Source of the DNA: Actinomadura macrotermitis
GTDB lineage: Bacteria; Actinomycetota; Actinomycetes; Streptosporangiales; Streptosporangiaceae
Length of the DNA stretch: 64,000 bases
NCBI RefSeq assembly: GCF_009604375.1
Contig: NZ_WEGH01000002.1
Coordinates: 954,073-1,018,072 of the forward strand
Direction: 5' to 3'
A program made the position numbers and the translations under genes. The notes below the pieces were generated by a model. That model was not told the origin of the DNA and did not search any database. It worked only from the letters and a program-made list of their open reading frames with translations. Shown here piece after piece: positions 50,243-59,506 of the stretch. Numbering within the stretch: the stretch's first letter is position 1; every line of letters starts with the position of its first letter.

Positions 50243-51310
50243 ATGTCGACGCTTCGAGTAACAGCAGAGCAGCTCACGATCCACCCGCACGGCAACGCCG
50301 ACGCGCTCGAGCTCGCCCAGATCGGGCTCTACCGCGCCGTCGTCGCCAAGGGGCGGTACGTGACCGGCGACTGGGCCCTCTACATCCCCGAAGGCGCCCT
50401 CGTCCCCGACGACCTGATCGAGGAGCTCGGCCTCACCGGGCGGCTCGCCGGCAGCGGCAGGAACCGCGTCAAGGCGGTGCGGCTGCGCGGCGAGCTGTCG
50501 CAGGGCCTGGTGTGCGTGCCGAAGGCCGTCGCGGACGTGGACCTGGCGGCGGCGCACGCGCAGGGGCGCGACTTCGCGGCCGAGCTCGGCGTCACCAAGT
50601 GGGTGCCGCCGATCCCGGTGCACATGAGCGGCGAGGTCGCCGCGGCGCCGGACCTGGTCCCGTGGATCGACATCGAGGACGTCAAGCGCTACCCCGGCAT
50701 CTTCGAGCCGGGCGAGGAGGTCGTGGCGACCGAGAAGATCCACGGCACCGCGTGCGCGTTCACCTGGGCGGGCGGCGAGCGGTACGTGTCGTCCAAGGGG
50801 TTCAGCGCCAAGCGCATGGCGATCGTGCACGACCCGGCGAACCTGTACTGGCGCGCGGTGGAGGCGCACGGCGTCCCGGCGGCGGCGGAGCGCATCGCCG
50901 AGCGGTACGGGGTGGACCGCGTCGGCGTCTTCGGCGAGGTGTTCGGCGCCGGCGTGCAGGACCTGGCGTACGGCGCCACCGGCAGGGGCGAGCGCCCCGG
51001 CTACGCGGTGTTCGACGTCGCCGTCGGCGAACCCGCGCGCTGGCTGGACGCGGGCGAGGTCGCCGAGGTCCTCGCCGACGTCGGCCTGCCCATGGTGCCG
51101 GTCCTGTACCAGGGCCGCTACGACGAGGCGGCGCTGATGGAGCTGGCCACCGGCCGCGAGAGCGTGTCGGGCAACGCCGAGCACCTGCGCGAGGGCCTGG
51201 TCGTCCGGACCGCGGCCGAGCGCTACAGCCCCGTCACCGGAAACCGCGCCATCGCCAAGTTCGTCTCGCCCGCCTACCTGACCCGCAAGAACGGCACCGA
51301 ATACGAGTAG
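50243..51310 (+). CDS. RNA ligase of the DraRnl (Rnl5) type
   Basis: ATP-dependent RNA ligase of 355 residues similar to Deinococcus DraRnl. The N-terminal OB-like module (about 1-130) includes LYIPEGALVP and KAVRLRGELSQGLV. The nucleotidyl-transferase follows: motif I EKIHGT with the adenylated Lys165, motif III region GVFGEVFGAG, motif IV EGLVVRT and motif V IAKFVSPAYL. DraRnl seals nicks with RNA 3'-OH ends in duplexes, so a repair role is likely. Sits 52 bases upstream of serS, not overlapping. Family call is strong. Confidence 0.88.
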   Translation: MSTLRVTAEQLTIHPHGNADALELAQIGLYRAVVAKGRYVTGDWALYIPEGALVPDDLIEELGLTGRLAGSGRNRVKAVRLRGELSQGLVCVPKAVADVDLAAAHAQGRDFAAELGVTKWVPPIPVHMSGEVAAAPDLVPWIDIEDVKRYPGIFEPGEEVVATEKIHGTACAFTWAGGERYVSSKGFSAKRMAIVHDPANLYWRAVEAHGVPAAAERIAERYGVDRVGVFGEVFGAGVQDLAYGATGRGERPGYAVFDVAVGEPARWLDAGEVAEVLADVGLPMVPVLYQGRYDEAALMELATGRESVSGNAEHLREGLVVRTAAERYSPVTGNRAIAKFVSPAYLTRKNGTEYE

Positions 51311-51362
51311 GCGTCGATAACCCGCGCGCGGAAGGCACCACCGGTTCGGTAGCCTCGCCTCT

Positions 51363-52622
51363 GTGATTGACCTGCGAGCTCTTCGAGAGGATCCCGAGCG
51401 GCTGCGCGACTCCCAGCGCGCCCGCGGTGAGGATGACGCCGTCGTCGGCACCCTGCTGGACCTGGACGAACGGCGGCGCTCCGCGCTGACGTCGTTCGAG
51501 CAGCTGCGCGCCGAGCAGAAGAGTTTCGGCAAGTCGGTGTCCCGGGCGCAGGGCGACGAGCGGCAGGCGCTGCTGACCCGCGCCAAGGAGCTCGCCCAGC
51601 AGGTCAAGGACGCCGAGGCCGAGGCCGACCGGCTCGGCGGCGAGCTGGACGCACTGCTGAAGGGGGTGCCGAACCTCATCGAGGACGGCGCCCCCGCCGG
51701 CGGCGAGCAGGACTTCGTCGTGCTGGAGCACGTCGGCGAGCCGACCCGGTTCGGCTTCGAGCCCAAGGACCACCTGGAGCTCGGCGAGTCCCTCGGCGCG
51801 ATCGACATGGAGCGCGGCGCGAAGGTGTCGGGCGCGCGCTTCTACTACCTGACCGGCGTCGGCGCGCGGCTGCAGTACGCGCTGCTCAACCTGGCGATGG
51901 AGCAGGCCGTCGAGGCCGGCTTCGTGCCGATGTACCCGCCGGTGCTGGTCAAGCCCGAGGCGATGGAGGGCACCGGCTTCCTCGGCGCGCACGCCGCCGA
52001 GGTGTACCAGCTGCCCGCCGACGAGCTGTACCTGGTCGGCACCTCCGAGGTGCCGCTCGCCGCGTACCACATGAACGAGATCATCGACGCGCTGCCGCGG
52101 CGGTACGTGGCGTGGTCGTCGTGCTTCCGCCGCGAGGCCGGCTCCTACGGCAAGGACACCCGCGGCATCATCCGGGTGCACCAGTTCGACAAGGTGGAGA
52201 TGTTCTCCTACTGCGACCCGGCCGACGCGCACGAGGAGCACCTGCGGCTGCTGGAGTGGGAGAAGCAGATGCTCGCCAAGGTCGAGATCCCCTACCGGGT
52301 GATCGACGTGGCGGCCGGCGACCTGGGCAGCAGCGCGGCCCGCAAGTACGACTGCGAGGCGTGGGTGCCGACGCAGCAGGCCTACCGCGAGGTCACCTCG
52401 ACGTCGAACTGCACCGACTTCCAGGCGCGGCGCCTGTCGGTGCGGCACCGCGACGGCGACGGGAAGACCCGCCCGGTCGCGACGCTGAACGGCACGCTCG
52501 CCACGACCCGCTGGATGGTGTCGATCCTGGAGAACCACCAGCAGGCCGACGGTTCGGTGCGGGTGCCGAAGGCCCTGCAGAAGTTCCTGGGCCTGGAGGT
52601 CCTGGAACCGGTCAAGCGCTGA
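51363..52622 (+). CDS. serS: seryl-tRNA synthetase
   Basis: Class II seryl-tRNA synthetase of 419 residues. N-terminal tRNA-binding coiled coil (about 28-105, rich in Glu, Lys, Arg), then class II core: motif 1 near [18 protein letters not shown], the serine-binding [13 protein letters not shown], motif 2 [17 protein letters not shown] and motif 3 [19 protein letters not shown]. Length is normal. GTG start. A 17-base-pair terminator follows. Neighbour of a HAD phosphatase gene, as often seen in actinobacteria. Confidence 0.97.
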   Translation: MIDLRALREDPERLRDSQRARGEDDAVVGTLLDLDERRRSALTSFEQLRAEQKSFGKSVSRAQGDERQALLTRAKELAQQVKDAEAEADRLGGELDALLKGVPNLIEDGAPAGGEQDFVVLEHVGEPTRFGFEPKDHLELGESLGAIDMERGAKVSGARFYYLTGVGARLQYALLNLAMEQAVEAGFVPMYPPVLVKPEAMEGTGFLGAHAAEVYQLPADELYLVGTSEVPLAAYHMNEIIDALPRRYVAWSSCFRREAGSYGKDTRGIIRVHQFDKVEMFSYCDPADAHEEHLRLLEWEKQMLAKVEIPYRVIDVAAGDLGSSAARKYDCEAWVPTQQAYREVTSTSNCTDFQARRLSVRHRDGDGKTRPVATLNGTLATTRWMVSILENHQQADGSVRVPKALQKFLGLEVLEPVKR

Positions 52623-52628
52623 GGAGCC

Positions 52629-52665
52629 GGGAAGGGCCGCCCCCGTCGCGGGGGCGGCCCTTCCC
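52629..52665 (+). terminator. serS terminator
   Basis: Perfect 17-base-pair hairpin with a 3-base loop, arms 52629-52645 and 52649-52665, beginning 7 bases after the serS stop codon. No T-run. Confidence 0.8.
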
Positions 52666-52734
52666 GTTCGACCTGTGTGCGATCAATGACGGAGGTGTCG
52701 CCTATGGTGTGTTCCAGCTGCCCTGGAAGGTGAC

Positions 52735-53538
52735 ATGTCTGCTCCGAAGCCGCGCCTGATCGCCACCGACCTGGACGGGACCATCGTCCGCAGCGACGGC
52801 ACGATCTCCGACCGCACCGTGGCCGCGCTGGCCCGGGTCGAGCGCGCCGGCGCGATGCTGGTCATGGTCACCGGCCGGCCGCCGCGCTGGATGACCGAGA
52901 TCGCCGCCGCCGTCGACCACCACGGCGTGGCCATCTGCGCCAACGGCGCCGTCGTCTACGACCTGCACACCGAGTCGGTGCTGCGCGCCCGCATGATCGA
53001 GCCCGACGTCATCGCCGAGGCCGTCGAGCGGCTGCGCGCCGTCGACGCCGAGCTGCGGTTCGCGGTGGAGTACCCGACCGGGTTCGTCTTCGAGGCCCGC
53101 TACAACCTCGGCCGCTGGGACGCCGAGGCGCTCGGCGGCCGGCCCGTCGACGGCGAGACCCTGGTCAGCCGCAGCGGCACCAAGCTGCTGGCCTTCCACC
53201 CGAGCGCCGACCCCGACGCGCTCGCCGAGAAGGCCGAGAAGGCCGTCGGCGAGCTGGTCACCGTCACCCACTCCTCGGGGCGCGGGCTGCTGGAGATGAG
53301 CGCGCAGGGCGTCACCAAGGCCAGCGCCCTGGCCGAGCTGTGCGCCGAGCACCGGATCACCGCCGCCGACGTCGTCGCGTTCGGCGACATGCCGAACGAC
53401 CTGCCGATGCTGACCTGGGCGGGCACCTCGTACGGCGTGGCGAACGCGCACCCGCTGGTGCTGGCGGCCGTCACCGGCACCACTTCCCGCAACGACGACG
53501 ACGGTGTCGCCCAGGTCCTGGAGCGCCTGTTCCCTTAG
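52735..53538 (+). CDS. HAD-superfamily phosphatase (Cof type)
   Basis: Haloacid-dehalogenase-like phosphatase of 267 residues. Motif I ATDLDGTIVRSDG (nucleophile near Asp12), motif II VMVTGRPPRW, motif III Lys in GVTKASAL and motif IV FGDMPNDLPML. The C2B cap between motifs II and III identifies the Cof subgroup, which acts on sugar phosphates or phosphorylated cofactors such as FMN. Its final codon overlaps the convergent proteasome activator gene by four bases. Substrate unknown. Confidence 0.9.
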   Translation: MSAPKPRLIATDLDGTIVRSDGTISDRTVAALARVERAGAMLVMVTGRPPRWMTEIAAAVDHHGVAICANGAVVYDLHTESVLRARMIEPDVIAEAVERLRAVDAELRFAVEYPTGFVFEARYNLGRWDAEALGGRPVDGETLVSRSGTKLLAFHPSADPDALAEKAEKAVGELVTVTHSSGRGLLEMSAQGVTKASALAELCAEHRITAADVVAFGDMPNDLPMLTWAGTSYGVANAHPLVLAAVTGTTSRNDDDGVAQVLERLFP

Positions 53539-54068
53539 AGATAGGGCCCGGAGGTGTGCCGCGGCGACTGCGGCCCCTCCTCCTCGGCGCCCGGCGGGAT
53601 GGCACCGGCGGGCAGCGCGCGGCGCATCTGCTCCAGCTGGGCCCGCGCCGCCATCTGCTGCGCGAACAGCGTGGTCTGGATGCCGTGGAACAGGCCCTCC
53701 AGCCAGCCGACCAGCTGGGCCTGCGCGATGCGCAGCTCGGCCTCGCTCGGCACCTGGTCCTCGGCGAACGGCAGCGACAGCCGCTCCAGCTCCTCGACCA
53801 GTTCCGGCGCGAGCCCGTCCTCCAGCTCCTTGATCGACGACTGGTGGATCTCGCGCAGCCGGGCCCGGCTCGCCTCGTCCAGCGGGGCGGCCTTCACCTC
53901 GTCCAGCAGCTGGCGGATCATGCCGCCGATCCGCATCACCTTCGCGGGCTGCTCGACCATCTCGGCCACCGACTTCTCTTCCCGGCCGGGGTCGCCGCCG
54001 CCCTCCATCGCCATCCCGTTCGGGCCGACCACCAGGACGTGCGGCTGCTTGTCAGAGGATTCCGTCAT
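53535..54068 (-). CDS. bacterial proteasome activator (Bpa/PafE family)
   Basis: Helical protein of 177 residues related to mycobacterial PafE/Bpa (Rv3780). Bpa forms a dodecameric ring that opens the 20S proteasome without ATP. The helical core includes VMRIGGMIRQLLDEVKAAPLDE, LVGWLEGLFHGIQTTLFAQQM, and the C-terminus ends GPYL, matching the HbYX-like tail (GQYL in PafE) that docks in the proteasome alpha ring. It is downstream of a quinone oxidoreductase gene by 13 bases, likely one transcript. It implies a 20S proteasome elsewhere in this genome. Confidence 0.9.
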   Translation of the reverse strand: MTESSDKQPHVLVVGPNGMAMEGGGDPGREEKSVAEMVEQPAKVMRIGGMIRQLLDEVKAAPLDEASRARLREIHQSSIKELEDGLAPELVEELERLSLPFAEDQVPSEAELRIAQAQLVGWLEGLFHGIQTTLFAQQMAARAQLEQMRRALPAGAIPPGAEEEGPQSPRHTSGPYL

Positions 54069-54081
54069 AGTCCCTCGATTC

Positions 54082-55038
54082 TCACACGGTCAGAAGGATC
54101 TTGCCGATGTGCGCGCCGTCCTCCATCAGCCGGTGCGCGTCCGCCGCCCCGGCCAGCGGGACCCGCGCGTGGACGACGGGCCGGACGTCCCCCGCCTCGA
54201 TCAGCGGCCACACGTGCTCGCGGACCGCCGCCACGATCGCGGCCTTCTCCTCCAGCGGACGGGCGCGCAGCCCGGTCGCGTGCACCGTGCCCCGCTTCAC
54301 CAGCAGCCTGCCGAGGTCCAGTTCGCCGGTGCGGCCGCCCTGCGTGCCGATCACCACCAGCCGGCCCCCGGTCGCCAGCGCCTCCACGTTGCGCGGCAGG
54401 TAGGAGCCGCCCAGATGGTCCAGGACCACGTCGAACGGGCCGTGCCCGACGAAGTCCTCCGTCCGGTAGTTGACCACGGTGCCCGCGCCGAGCTCCCGGC
54501 ACACGCGCGCCTTCTCCTCGCTGCCCACGGTGCAGGTGACCTTGGCCCCGTAGGCGCGGGCGAGCTGGATCGCCATCGTGCCGATGCCGCTGCCGCCGCC
54601 GTGCACCAGGAACGACTCCCCGGCACCGAGCCGCGCCAGCATGAACACGTTGGACCACACGGTGCACGCCACTTCGGGCAGCCCCGCCGCCTCGGCCAGG
54701 CCGACGCCGTGCGGGACGGGCAGCACCTGCCCGGCGGGGACCGCGACGCGCTCGGCGTAACCGCCGCCGGCCAGCAGCGCGCAGACCTCGTCGCCCTCGC
54801 GCCATCCCTGCACCCCGTCGCCCACCGCGGCGATCCGGCCCGAGACCTCCAGCCCCGGATACTCGGACGCGCCCGGCGGCGGGGGATACAGGCCGCGGCG
54901 CTGCATGACGTCCGCCCGGTTCACCGCGCTCGCGGCGACCTCGATGACGACCTCGCCGGATTTCGGCTCGGGATCGGGAACCTCGGTCCATTCAAGGACA
55001 TCGGCGTCCCCCGGCTCACGGATCACGATCGCATGCAT
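54082..55038 (-). CDS. NAD(P)H-quinone oxidoreductase (PIG3-like MDR)
   Basis: Zinc-free MDR protein of 318 residues. Characteristic sequence: MHAIVIREPGDADVLEW, NRADVMQRRGLYPPPPGAS (PIG3-type), nucleotide loop HGGGSGIGTMAIQLA near 146 and GAHIGKILLTV at the end. It reduces quinones using NADPH and may form a semiquinone as human PIG3 does. It is the first gene of a probable operon with the proteasome activator. An ATG three codons upstream is possible. Confidence 0.9.
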   Translation of the reverse strand: MHAIVIREPGDADVLEWTEVPDPEPKSGEVVIEVAASAVNRADVMQRRGLYPPPPGASEYPGLEVSGRIAAVGDGVQGWREGDEVCALLAGGGYAERVAVPAGQVLPVPHGVGLAEAAGLPEVACTVWSNVFMLARLGAGESFLVHGGGSGIGTMAIQLARAYGAKVTCTVGSEEKARVCRELGAGTVVNYRTEDFVGHGPFDVVLDHLGGSYLPRNVEALATGGRLVVIGTQGGRTGELDLGRLLVKRGTVHATGLRARPLEEKAAIVAAVREHVWPLIEAGDVRPVVHARVPLAGAADAHRLMEDGAHIGKILLTV

Positions 55039-55125
55039 GCCGACCACCCTAGTTAATCCGCTCGGCGGCTCGCCCTCTGGCCGTGCCCGGGCGGGTGCGG
55101 CGCCGCTTGGTGATCGGCAACGGAC

Positions 55126-55154
55126 GACCCGGCCCGGGGCCCCCCGGCCGGGTC
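55126..55154 (-). terminator. hairpin downstream of the cutinase-like gene
   Basis: GACCCGGCC (55126-55134) and GGCCGGGTC (55146-55154) form a 9-base-pair stem that can be extended with a bulge through the CCGGGG loop; located 17 bases past the cutinase stop on the minus strand. Confidence 0.55.
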
Positions 55155-55170
55155 TCGTCCTGGAGAGCGG

Positions 55171-57096
55171 TCAGGAGGCGTCCTCGAGCCGCTGCGCCAG
55201 CCAGTCCGCCAGCACGGTGGTCGCGGGACGGCCGGTGCCGTCCACGGGGGCGCTGCCGTAGGAGGTGTGCACGCCGGAGCCGTAGAAGGTCGCGACCACG
55301 ACGCCTTCCTTGATGACCTGCTTGGGGGTCAGGTCGCTGGTCAGCAGCTGCGTGAGGGTGCCGTTGGGCAGGCGGATCCCGGCGACGGTCAGGCCGTGCT
55401 CGGCCAGGTCGGTGATCGGCTGGACCAGCCCGAGGACGTCGACGCCGAAGACGCCGGTCAGGGAGCGGGCCGGGTGCGCCGGGTCGATCTTCGGCGGCTT
55501 GCTCGGGTCGAACTTGGCCAGCTTGTCCTGGAGTATCCGCAGGTCACGGGTGATGCGGCTCCAGTTGACGCGGTCGAGCACGACCAGCGCGTTGCCGACG
55601 ATCCGCTCGTTGCTCCCCGCGGGCCACATCGAGAGCAGCGCGCCGAGCGCCTTGAAGTCGATCTTGTCGGCGGTCTTGGCGAGCGGCATGAGCCGGTCCT
55701 CGATGGCCGTCAGGACGCGGTACAGGCCGGCGGTGTCACCCCGCTTGACCAGGGCCGGGATCTTCTCGACGGCCTTCCGCAGACCCGCGTAGTCGACCTT
55801 GGTGACGCCCCCGACGATGTTGTCGAGCTGGCCGAGCAGGTTCTCCGGCAGCATCCCCTGGACGACCCAGCTGGCCTTGGACAGCTGGTCCGCCGGGATC
55901 CCGGCCAGCGGCCCGAGCGTGAGCGCCGCGTTCATCGCGACCCGCAGCAGGGTGTCCAGGTCGCCCTTGGCCGCCGCCGTGACCGCGGACTGCAGGTCGT
56001 TCGCGAGCGAGACCAGGTCGACGCGGGTGAGGATCTGCAGGACCTGGCCGGCGATGTAGGTCTGCGAGCCGGGCGCGGTGTTCAGCAGCGCCTGGATCAG
56101 CAGCGGGTTCCCGAGCGTGCGGACGAGGTTCTGCAGCGGCTCGACCATCGTGCCGAGCTTGGCGGCGTTCTGCCGCGCGCCGCCGGCGTCCTTCTTGCGG
56201 GCCTGCTCGACCAGCTTCTGCACGGCGGCCGGCAGGGCGCTGATGTCGGCCCGGCGAGCGGGCTTGGAGAGGTCCGCGGGCTTGCTCAGCTCCTGTTCCG
56301 CGGACCCCAGGAGGTCGGCCACCCCCGTGTGCGCGAGGACGGTGGTGAGCGCGGCCATGAGCTTGTAGTCCCGAGGGAGCGCGCAGTAGAGGTCGCCCGG
56401 CAGGCAGACGTTGGCGACCCGGCCCGACAGCGCGCCGAACCCCTTCGGCCGCCCGCCGACGTCCATGCCCCTGGAGCCGGGCACCTGCTTGCCGAGGTTC
56501 ACCTCGCCGTCCGTGCCCTTGCCCGGGTCCGACACCAGGCCGCCCGCGATGTAGGACGAGGCGGGGACGGGCCCCTGCCCGTTCCCGATGGCCGCGGCGA
56601 CGTCGCCGGCGATGTCCGCGCCCTGGCTGTACCCGAGGCCGACGAACCGCGTGCCCGGGCAGCTCTTGGCGATCTCGGCCATGGCGGAGCGGGTGGCGTT
56701 CAGCCCGCTCTGCTTGGAGTCGTTGTACGCCACGCCCTGGTCGAAGGCCCTGGCGGTGTACGGGACCCAGTACGAGGAGACCTTCGAGCCGAACCGGCTC
56801 TGCAGCCGGTCGGTGATGCCGCGCAGCATCTGCGGGCCGGGCGGGTCGGACGGGTCGGCGCCGGGGGTCGTCTCCCAGGTGCCGGGCACCACCATCAGCT
56901 TCACCGGGGTGCATTCGGTGTTCAGCGCGACCGGTCTGATGTCGATCCGCTGCTCTGGGGCCTGGGTGATGGCGACGATGCCGCCGGCCGCCGCCGTCGC
57001 GCCGGCGACCGCGACGGCGACCGTGCGCGAGGGCATGCGCCGGCGGCGCTTGATGTCCTTCTCGTCGGGGTTTCGAGGAATGTGGGGGATTTTCAC
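55171..57096 (-). CDS. exported cutinase-family protein with a large internal insertion
   Basis: Exported serine esterase-like protein of 641 residues. The N-region has a basic run (KDIKRRRR) then a hydrophobic signal/anchor (about 24-44). The cutinase fold starts CTPVKLMVVPGTWE; nucleophile Ser157 is in GLGYSQGAD, and CLPGDLYC (Cys231, Asp235, Cys238) is the usual disulfide/acid motif. The HxxYG motif carrying the catalytic His normally follows within 20 residues, but the matching HTSYG is at His610, after about 370 mostly helical, Ala/Leu-rich residues. His256 (LAHTG) is an alternative base. Substrates may be lipids or polyesters (inference). Hairpin downstream. Confidence 0.8.
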   Translation of the reverse strand: MKIPHIPRNPDEKDIKRRRRMPSRTVAVAVAGATAAAGGIVAITQAPEQRIDIRPVALNTECTPVKLMVVPGTWETTPGADPSDPPGPQMLRGITDRLQSRFGSKVSSYWVPYTARAFDQGVAYNDSKQSGLNATRSAMAEIAKSCPGTRFVGLGYSQGADIAGDVAAAIGNGQGPVPASSYIAGGLVSDPGKGTDGEVNLGKQVPGSRGMDVGGRPKGFGALSGRVANVCLPGDLYCALPRDYKLMAALTTVLAHTGVADLLGSAEQELSKPADLSKPARRADISALPAAVQKLVEQARKKDAGGARQNAAKLGTMVEPLQNLVRTLGNPLLIQALLNTAPGSQTYIAGQVLQILTRVDLVSLANDLQSAVTAAAKGDLDTLLRVAMNAALTLGPLAGIPADQLSKASWVVQGMLPENLLGQLDNIVGGVTKVDYAGLRKAVEKIPALVKRGDTAGLYRVLTAIEDRLMPLAKTADKIDFKALGALLSMWPAGSNERIVGNALVVLDRVNWSRITRDLRILQDKLAKFDPSKPPKIDPAHPARSLTGVFGVDVLGLVQPITDLAEHGLTVAGIRLPNGTLTQLLTSDLTPKQVIKEGVVVATFYGSGVHTSYGSAPVDGTGRPATTVLADWLAQRLEDAS

Positions 57097-57280
57097 TGCG
57101 GTCCGACCTTCTGGTGGAGGGAGTCAATTGCACGCGGTGGCGCAGAAGGCGTCGAAGGCCGCCCCAAGGCCTCGTCGGCCTTGGTCGGGAGCAGGGGTTA
57201 TTCGTTGCTGGCGGCGATCGCCGGAGACGCTAGCGACGGGCGTTGAAATCCCGGTGAAACCGCAATTTTCCGATGCGGCC

Positions 57281-59278
57281 CTAAGACAGCCGCCCCGAAG
57301 GCCCCGCCACACCGAATATCTCTTCCCAACCCTTGAACGGCTCTTCGACGGGAATCTCGCAGTCGTCCGCCCATTGCCTGGCGGCCGGCTGGAACCGGAA
57401 CACGCCCGCCCGGGCCTGGGCGACCGGCGCGGGCTCCTGCCCGGCCAGCCGCCGCGCGTACACCCGGACCAGGTCGTGCAGCCCGTACCGGCCCGGCGCC
57501 GGCTGCTGGAGCAGGCTCGCGTCGACGAGGTTCTCCAGGGACCGCTCGGCGGCCTGGGGCGAGCAGCCCGCCAGCGCCGCGACCGCCTGCGGGTCGGTCT
57601 CCACCACCGGCGACAGGCCGAGGATGCGGAAGACCCGCTGCTCGGTGCCCGGAAGCCGGTCGTACGACTGGTGGAACGCCGCCTCCACGCTGCGGTCCCC
57701 GGCGGTCAGCTCCCCGAGCCGCCGGTCGTCGTCCGCCAGCCTGCCGACCAGGTACTCGACCGTCCACGACGGGCGGTTCTGCAGGCGGGCCCCGGCGATG
57801 CGCAGCGCCAGCGGCAGCCGTCCGCACAGTCTCGCCAGGGCGCGCACCGCGCCCCTCTCGCGCGCGGCGCGCGGCTCCCCGACGATGCGGCGGAGCACCC
57901 CCTCCGCCGCGTCGAGGTCGAGCAATCCCAGCGGCACACGCCGGTCCACGTCCAGGCCGGTGAGCCGGCGCCGGCTCGTCACCAGCACCCGGCTCCCGCC
58001 GCCGCCGGGCAGGAGCGGCCGCACCTGCTCCGCGCTGTCCGCGTCGTCGAGGACGACCAGCAGCCGCAGGGAGGCCGTGGCCGTCCGCCACAGCGCGGCC
58101 AGCTCGTCCACGTCGTCGGCGTCCCGGGCGTCGACGCCCACCGAGCGGAGCAGCCGCCGCAGCGCCGCCCGCGTGCCCAGCGGATCGCGGCCTTCGGAAT
58201 GCCCGTGCAGGTCCACGAACAGGCAGCCGTCCGGATGGTCCGCCCGCAGCAGGTGCCCGGCCCGTACCGCCAGCGCGGTCTTCCCGGCTCCCGCGACGCC
58301 GTCCACCGAGATCACGCGGGCCTCGCCGGCGCGGGTCAGCAGGGCGAGCTCCCGGTCGCGGCCGGCCAGGGTTCCGGGGTCGGCGGGCAGCTCGTCCCTC
58401 GCCCGGACGGCCGCTGCCTTGCGGAAGTCCGCGCTTTTCCCGCGGCCGGCGTCCGCGCCCCCGAGGAGGACGCCCTTCGCGGCCGCCGGTGCCGGGACGA
58501 TCCCGAGCCGCCCGTCGTCTTCGCGGAGTACCGCCTGGTGCACGCGGCGGAGTTCTTCGCCGGGCTCCAGGCCGAGGTCGTCGACCAGGCGGCGCCGCAG
58601 GCGGGCGAAGACCGCCAGGGCGTCCGCGCGCCGGCCGCAGCCGTAGAGGGCGCGCATCAGGAGTGCGGCGAAAGGCTCACTGTGCGGGTGGACCGGGGCG
58701 AGCGCGGACAGCTCGCCGACCGCGTCGGCGTGCCGGCCGAGACGCAGCTGCCACTCCAGCTTCTCCTGGAGGAGCGCGATCCTGCGTTCGGAGAGGCGGA
58801 AGCGTTCCCCCGCGGCGAACGGCCCGGGGAGCCCGGCCAGCGGCTCGCCCTGGAACAGCTCCAGGGCGCGGGCGTGCAGGCCGATGGCGGACGCCAGGTC
58901 ACCGGCCGCCGCCGCCTCGGCGGAGCCCGCCGTGATCTCCTCCAGCCGGGCGGTGTCCACGGCGGCCCCGGCGCTGGAGAAGCGGTAGCCGCCGCGGTCG
59001 TGCAGGATCACCGGGTCGGCGGGCCCGTCCTGCGGATACAGGCACTTGCGGAGCCGGTAGACGTAGACCGGCACCACCTTGTCGCCGGTGCCGGGGGGCT
59101 CCAGGCCCCAGACCCCGTCGAGCAGCTCGCGCCGGCTGACCGTGGTGTCCGGGCGCAGGGCGAGCGCGGCCAGGAGGGCACGCTGGCGGACCGGCCCCAG
59201 ATCCAGCGCCGCGTCGCCGCGCCATGCCTGGAGAGGACCGAGCACGGCGATCCGCAGTTGCGTTCGAACGTCCGACAT
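57281..59278 (-). CDS. AfsR/SARP-family regulator with NB-ARC ATPase domain
   Basis: Regulator of 665 residues. N-terminal OmpR-like DNA-binding domain (about 8-100: RIAVLGPLQAWRGDAALDLG, RQRALLAALAL), bacterial transcriptional activation domain (about 108-252), then an AAA/NB-ARC region with Walker A GVAGAGKTA near 326, Walker B-like LLVVLDDAD and RVLVTSRRR. It ends shortly after a winged-helix-like segment, without the TPR repeats of full AfsR (which is near 1000 residues). Such proteins activate secondary metabolism or development genes, but no biosynthetic cluster is in the window. An ATG one codon upstream is equally possible. Confidence 0.88.
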   Translation of the reverse strand: MSDVRTQLRIAVLGPLQAWRGDAALDLGPVRQRALLAALALRPDTTVSRRELLDGVWGLEPPGTGDKVVPVYVYRLRKCLYPQDGPADPVILHDRGGYRFSSAGAAVDTARLEEITAGSAEAAAAGDLASAIGLHARALELFQGEPLAGLPGPFAAGERFRLSERRIALLQEKLEWQLRLGRHADAVGELSALAPVHPHSEPFAALLMRALYGCGRRADALAVFARLRRRLVDDLGLEPGEELRRVHQAVLREDDGRLGIVPAPAAAKGVLLGGADAGRGKSADFRKAAAVRARDELPADPGTLAGRDRELALLTRAGEARVISVDGVAGAGKTALAVRAGHLLRADHPDGCLFVDLHGHSEGRDPLGTRAALRRLLRSVGVDARDADDVDELAALWRTATASLRLLVVLDDADSAEQVRPLLPGGGGSRVLVTSRRRLTGLDVDRRVPLGLLDLDAAEGVLRRIVGEPRAARERGAVRALARLCGRLPLALRIAGARLQNRPSWTVEYLVGRLADDDRRLGELTAGDRSVEAAFHQSYDRLPGTEQRVFRILGLSPVVETDPQAVAALAGCSPQAAERSLENLVDASLLQQPAPGRYGLHDLVRVYARRLAGQEPAPVAQARAGVFRFQPAARQWADDCEIPVEEPFKGWEEIFGVAGPSGRLS

Positions 59279-59370
59279 CACGTTGCTCCCGGCCGGTGCT
59301 TACCGTCACCAGGGGCCGCCCCGCTCGAGGCCCCCTTACCGTCCTGCGACAGCGACAGTAGCCCGCACCC

Positions 59371-59400
59371 GACCTAAAAGACAGTGATGTCTGTTAGGTC
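59371..59400. promoter_or_regulatory. 30-base operator-like palindrome upstream of the AfsR-type gene
   Basis: Arms of 13 bases with one mismatch, GACCTAAaAGACA (59371-59383) and TGTCTgTTAGGTC (59388-59400), around GTGA. It lies 93 bases before the AfsR-type start and 106 bases beyond the serine hydrolase stop. The low G+C and absence of a T-run favour an operator over a terminator. Confidence 0.6.
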
Positions 59401-59506
59401 GTGGGGTGCTTCGGGTCACGTTCCGTTCGGCAGGCCGGGAAAAGGGGCCGGGCCGGCGCGGTGTGGCGCCGGCCCGGGAGCGCGTGCGTGGAGGGGACGC
59501 CGCCGG

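Noticed and set aside
52623..52734. tRNA-Ser gene next to serS
   Set aside because: No T-arm or cloverleaf can be formed; the region is a terminator and promoter.
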